From CAJBLF01 sp964545415 (lineage in GTDB: Bacteria; Patescibacteriota; Gracilibacteria; Absconditabacterales; Absconditicoccaceae): a DNA stretch of 64,000 bases. Under the pieces are notes generated by a model. That model did not search any database, was not told where the DNA came from, and worked only from the letters and a program-made list of their open reading frames with translations. The DNA lies in assembly GCA_964545415.1 (NCBI GenBank), contig CAZJFP010000004.1:1-64000 (forward strand). Direction: 5' to 3'. Positions 60,874 through 64,000 of the stretch are shown piece after piece (the first letter of the stretch is position 1; every line of letters begins with the position of its first letter). The translations under genes were made by a program, and so were the position numbers.

Positions 60874-61116
60874 TTATTTTTTTCCTTTCTCTTTCTTTTG
60901 AAAGAATGCTAGGTAGACGATAGGCAAAAGTCCTAATGTGTTGAAAAGGAAAATGCAAATAAACCAAGCCAATTGTTTTTTCGTTCCTGCTTTTCGTAGA
61001 CCGATTCCTTTTCGGACCATATCTCGAATCATAAGCAATCCAAGTAAAAGCATTGTTCATTTTGCAAATACTGGTGCTACTGCTTGTGTAGCGATTGTTG
61101 TTGTTTGTGCATCCAT
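60874..61116 (-). CDS. DUF5652-like small membrane protein
   Basis: 80 residues, one TGA glycine (FAKGTML). Two TM helices, the second in WFICIFLFNTLGLLPIVYLA, the hallmark of DUF5652 proteins common in CPR bacteria; function unknown. The frame ends at TAA after a basic tail. A different frame with a longer C-terminus is a shadow. Confidence 0.75.
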
Positions 61117-61142
61117 TATAGTATACTTAATAAGTTAAAAGA

Positions 61143-61661
61143 TTACGAATTTTTTTTTGCTTTATCAAAAAGCTTTTTTGCAGGGCAGCCGAGTTCTCCT
61201 TGTTTGCAATGGTTGCATGCCAATTTCCCTCTGATACAACTATTCCCTTGAGAGGTGAGCGCGAAAAGTAGTATGATTCCTACCAATATCCGCCGATTGA
61301 ATGCTTGCGTCAACAGTATGATTCCTGTGATGATCGGAATAAGCCAGAGCAACATATCAGGTAGCATATTCTTTCGAGTTATTTTCCTATTCAAAAATTT
61401 TTCCGGTTTGCCTTTGGGGTAGATCAATGCACTCAACTTTCCTTTGCCGAAGGCACAGTATTTTCCGTAATATCGGCAGTTTCTACAACTTTTCTGAAGT
61501 AATCTGAATTCCATATAAACAAGAAAGACGATATATGCGATTCCCCGGCCGTTCCCTATCTGGAAGATGATGATCGCTCCTATTGTGTAGATGATTACGG
61601 TATTTAGGTTGGAAATTAAGACTATCCACCAAGGATATGTATTATAGATTTTTGTTTGCAT
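61143..61661 (-). CDS. unknown cysteine-rich polytopic membrane protein
   Basis: 172 residues, stop TAA, no TGA. Hydrophobic segments at ~11-35, 38-52, 100-118 and 122-138. Conserved-looking Cys motifs CRNCRYYGKYCAFGKGKLS in the first loop and GNSCIRGKLACNHC, QGELGCPAKKL at the C-terminus. I have the impression of a family shared with other bacteria and archaea, but its function is unknown to me. It starts 6 nt after the ruvB stop, so co-transcribed with it. Confidence 0.7.
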   Translation of the reverse strand: MQTKIYNTYPWWIVLISNLNTVIIYTIGAIIIFQIGNGRGIAYIVFLVYMEFRLLQKSCRNCRYYGKYCAFGKGKLSALIYPKGKPEKFLNRKITRKNMLPDMLLWLIPIITGIILLTQAFNRRILVGIILLFALTSQGNSCIRGKLACNHCKQGELGCPAKKLFDKAKKNS

Positions 61662-61667
61662 GGTATG

Positions 61668-62609
61668 TTATGAAACTAAAATCCTACCTGCACCAGTTTT
61701 TTCTATTTTACCCAGCTTCAATAGTAACGGCTCTACATCCTCTTCGACTGCTTTTTCATTGACTCCTAATTGTACGGCGATTGCTTTCACTCCCATCGGT
61801 CTGTCAGCTTTCTCCAAAATTTCCAAGTATTTTTTGTGAAGGGGAGTCATGCCGCCTTCGTCGATCTTGCTGTGTTTGAGGAAATCCTCCCATAGGGAAT
61901 CAGTCAATTTTTTTTCCTGTGATTTGGTGATCACGAAGTCTCTGATCTTGATGCAGAGGTTGTGAATCTCTCTCGGTACAGAACCTACTTTTTCGCTTAT
62001 TTTCTTGATGATTTCTTCGCTGGTTTGGATTTCGTATTTGTCGAGATATTTTTTTATGATAGTCTCTTTTTCGTTCGGCGTGTATTCCATGAAATGAAAA
62101 TTATACACAAATCTGTTTTTGATTGGCTGGCTCAAGGACTCGGATTTTGTCGTTGCTCCGATGAGTGTGAATGGATTGATCGGGATTCTGACGTTACCTC
62201 CTTCCGGCATCACCATATCGATAACGAAGTCTTCCATTGCGATATACAATACTTCTTCGATGTTCGGTTTCAATCTATGGATTTCGTCGATAAAAAGGAT
62301 ATCTCAGTTTTCGAGCGTGTTCAAAATACTTATGATCTCTGATGGTTTTGTTATTGCGTATCCGGTAACTGCTTTGATATTCACTTGTCCTTGTTTGGAG
62401 ATGATATGTGCCATTGTCGTTTTTCCGAATCCGCTGGGACCGGAAAAGAGGATATGACCGATATGTCATTTCCTTTTTTTCCCGCTTTCCATAGCTGTCT
62501 TTACGACTCCTTTGATGTGCTCTTGTCCGATGAATTCCTCGAACGTATCAGGTCTTCCGCTATGGCTTATATTCATCAGTTTGTCCGTGTTTATCTTCTT
62601 TACTTCCAT
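61668..62609 (-). CDS. ruvB: Holliday junction helicase RuvB
   Basis: Hexameric AAA+ motor for branch migration with RuvA. 313 residues. RPDTFEEFIGQEHIKGVVK, Walker A GPSGFGKTT (~56-64), Walker B DILFIDEIHRL, TLIGATTKS sensor 1 and the C-terminal winged helix with GRILVS. Two TGA glycines (RKGHIGH, LENGDIL). The family arginine-finger region is present. Start ATG 62609, stop TAA. Confidence 0.96.
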
Positions 62610-62633
62610 ACTTCTCTGCTAAGATATAAACTA

Positions 62634-63038
62634 TTAGTCTTTCTTGTTCTGCTTCATGAATCTTGGATAATGGACGAGCAATAATGCTAGAAACAATATT
62701 CATCGGATACTTGCTCCCAACATATCTTGTTTGAACATAACTTTTCTAGATTTTATGAGCATATCTTTTTTTTCTGTTTCACATTTTTGGATATCTTCTG
62801 TGGTTGCTGGGGTGGATTCTTTTCCATCATAATCATTGTATTTGCAACTATCCAATTCATAATATCTGTCGCCTACGATATATTCTTCGTCGGTGATGAT
62901 GAGCTGTTTCCCTCCTGTAAATGCTAATATGCCGAACGTGATTAAAGTTCCTATAACGCCTACCAGTGTCATAATGAGAAAATAAATTTTGAGGACGCTT
63001 CGTCCGTGAGATTTCGTTGCTGGTGCTTTTGTAGCCAT
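62634..63038 (-). CDS. unknown two-TM protein
   Basis: 134 residues. TM helices at ~17-42 (FLIMTLVGVIGTLITFGILA) and ~112-124 (after the TGA glycine), with a hydrophilic Cys/Asp/Glu loop between (DRYYELDSCKYNDYDGKES). Stop TAA, 24 nt before ruvB, same strand. Downstream of the SLH protein gene, so possibly in one transcript with it. Family not recognised. Confidence 0.6.
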
Positions 63039-63062
63039 GATATCTATGTGAAGGAGTAAAAA

Positions 63063-64000
63063 TTACTTCGTCTGGTTGAGCTTATAGTAAGCGTTGGTGC
63101 TGTTTAGCGGGCTGATAACATATGTCTTGTCTCCTATTCTGATTGTTCCTTCAATAAGCGAAAGGCTGCTGACGATAAAACTTACTGTACCGTTTTTTGT
63201 TTCTGTATCCAAAGTAAAGGTGTCTCCATATCGTGCAAAATTATTGGTGAAATATTCTTTTGTACCTGATTTGACTACCTTATATCTATTTCCGAATATC
63301 TCTACGTATCCTACATTGAAGTTTCCATTGTTGAGGAGATTCATGTCGACATAGACATTGGATTGCGGAAGATTGTTTGTGCCGGTACTGAACGATCCTG
63401 GAACACTGCTTACAATTTGATTGTCTATAGTCTCATTGTTGAGGTTCTGGGTGATCTGATATTTCACTTTAAATCTATAGAGTGATAGAGCTACTTCGTA
63501 TCTGGTAATAACATTGTCAAAGGTTATTGAATCTGATGGACTTACGATACCCATATTTTCTGCTGTTTCAAAATATTCTGTTCGTCGTGGTGATTTGGTT
63601 TCGTTCAGTCTCTTTCCTTCGAATAGTCTGATCATAGCGGTAATAAACTGTGCTTTGCTTATTGTCGTTTTTGGTGAAAAACTTCCATTTGCTCCTTGCA
63701 TGATGCCGAGTTGACATGCTTGCTGAATGTATGCTGTGAGCGACGATTCTGCTTCAGAGATATCATCGAATGTGCACGATGTTGTCGTCGTTATTCAGCT
63801 GAACTTAAATACTTCAGCAAATTTTACGAGTATTTTTGCAGCCTGTTCTCTATTCAATACTTCGAACGGTTTGTAGGAGGTGACGTCGTTGTAGCTAGTC
63901 AAACCGTTATCATTCATCCACTTGATGGCTTCTATGAGCTCTGGATCATTGCTAATACTTAGTGAGTTGGTGAGTGATGATAATGTTTCTACGATATCTG
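63063..64000 (-). CDS. S-layer-homology (SLH) domain protein, N-terminus cut by window edge
   Basis: C-terminal ~311 residues visible. Two SLH-like repeats: PELIEAIKWMNDNGLTSYND ... LNREQAAKILVKFAEVF, and AYIQQACQLGIMQGANGSFS ... KAQFITAMIRLFEG, then ITRYEVALSLYRF. SLH modules bind cell-wall polymers. The C-terminal part is a beta-rich, Asn-rich region. One TGA glycine (FKFSGITTTT). Stop TAA 63063. Confidence 0.82.

Overview
The window is about 64 kb of a bacterial chromosome that uses UGA as a glycine codon. Dozens of recognisable housekeeping genes (secA, metK, folD, pheS, gatA, ruvB, rseP and others) can only be read full length if in-frame TGA is translated. Those TGAs fall on invariant glycines such as Walker A loops, the S-adenosylmethionine synthetase glycines and the prepilin peptidase -1 position. 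Nearly every gene ends on TAA or TAG. This is genetic code 25, known from Absconditabacteria (SR1) and Gracilibacteria (BD1-5) in the Candidate Phyla Radiation (CPR). The low GC, single-copy streamlined genes, DUF5652 and SLH-domain proteins fit that assignment. Standard-code ORF calling breaks most genes here, so coordinates below were rebuilt by joining frames across TGA. Almost no start codon has a Shine-Dalgarno sequence, and gatA appears to be transcribed leaderless.

Layout. 0-15.8 kb: ClpC-like chaperone (cut by the left edge), alanine racemase, ZIP metal transporter, rsmG, greA, an HPF-like protein, a Nudix hydrolase, hrcA, an FtsE/LolD-like ABC ATPase, pheS, a PH-domain membrane protein, a GT4 glycosyltransferase and the site-2 protease rseP. 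15.9-25.2 kb: tatD, two related unknown genes, a VirD4/TraG-like ATPase (copy A), then a SAM-I riboswitch with terminator controlling metK, followed by folD and a BaiN-like flavoprotein. 25.2-32.2 kb: a secreted protein gene without UGA codons, corA, VirD4/TraG-like ATPase B with a C-terminal S1 domain, and a small replication-protein-like gene. 32.5-39 kb: a type IV pilus locus (PilN-like, PilO-like, PilC, four pilin-like or PilX-like proteins). 39-45.3 kb: a UGA-free lipoprotein gene, a YidD-Fmt fusion, holA, a glutamate-racemase-like protein lacking both catalytic cysteines, chorismate mutase, and two very basic Lys/Ala/Pro proteins, one ending in a cysteine cluster. 45.6-57.6 kb: secA, an mtaB-type methylthiotransferase, an APH-like kinase, VirD4/TraG-like ATPase C, and gatA. 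57.7-64 kb: tRNA-Arg, an intact tRNA-Val flanked by two broken copies carrying palindromic insertions, an archaeo-eukaryotic-type primase, tRNA-Leu, a DUF5652 protein, ruvB, and an SLH-domain protein cut by the right edge.

Two non-coding themes run through the window. Many intergenic gaps hold long imperfect inverted repeats built from short reiterated words (for example aatgaataatg, attcagaattc, gatacatgatg), and the same words also occur in frame inside tatD and fmt. Short GC-rich perfect palindromes appear in gaps and inside the tRNA-Val copies. These, the YidD-Fmt fusion and the interrupted tRNA cluster are the least expected parts of the window. The glycine tRNA with anticodon UCA that the code requires is not in this window.
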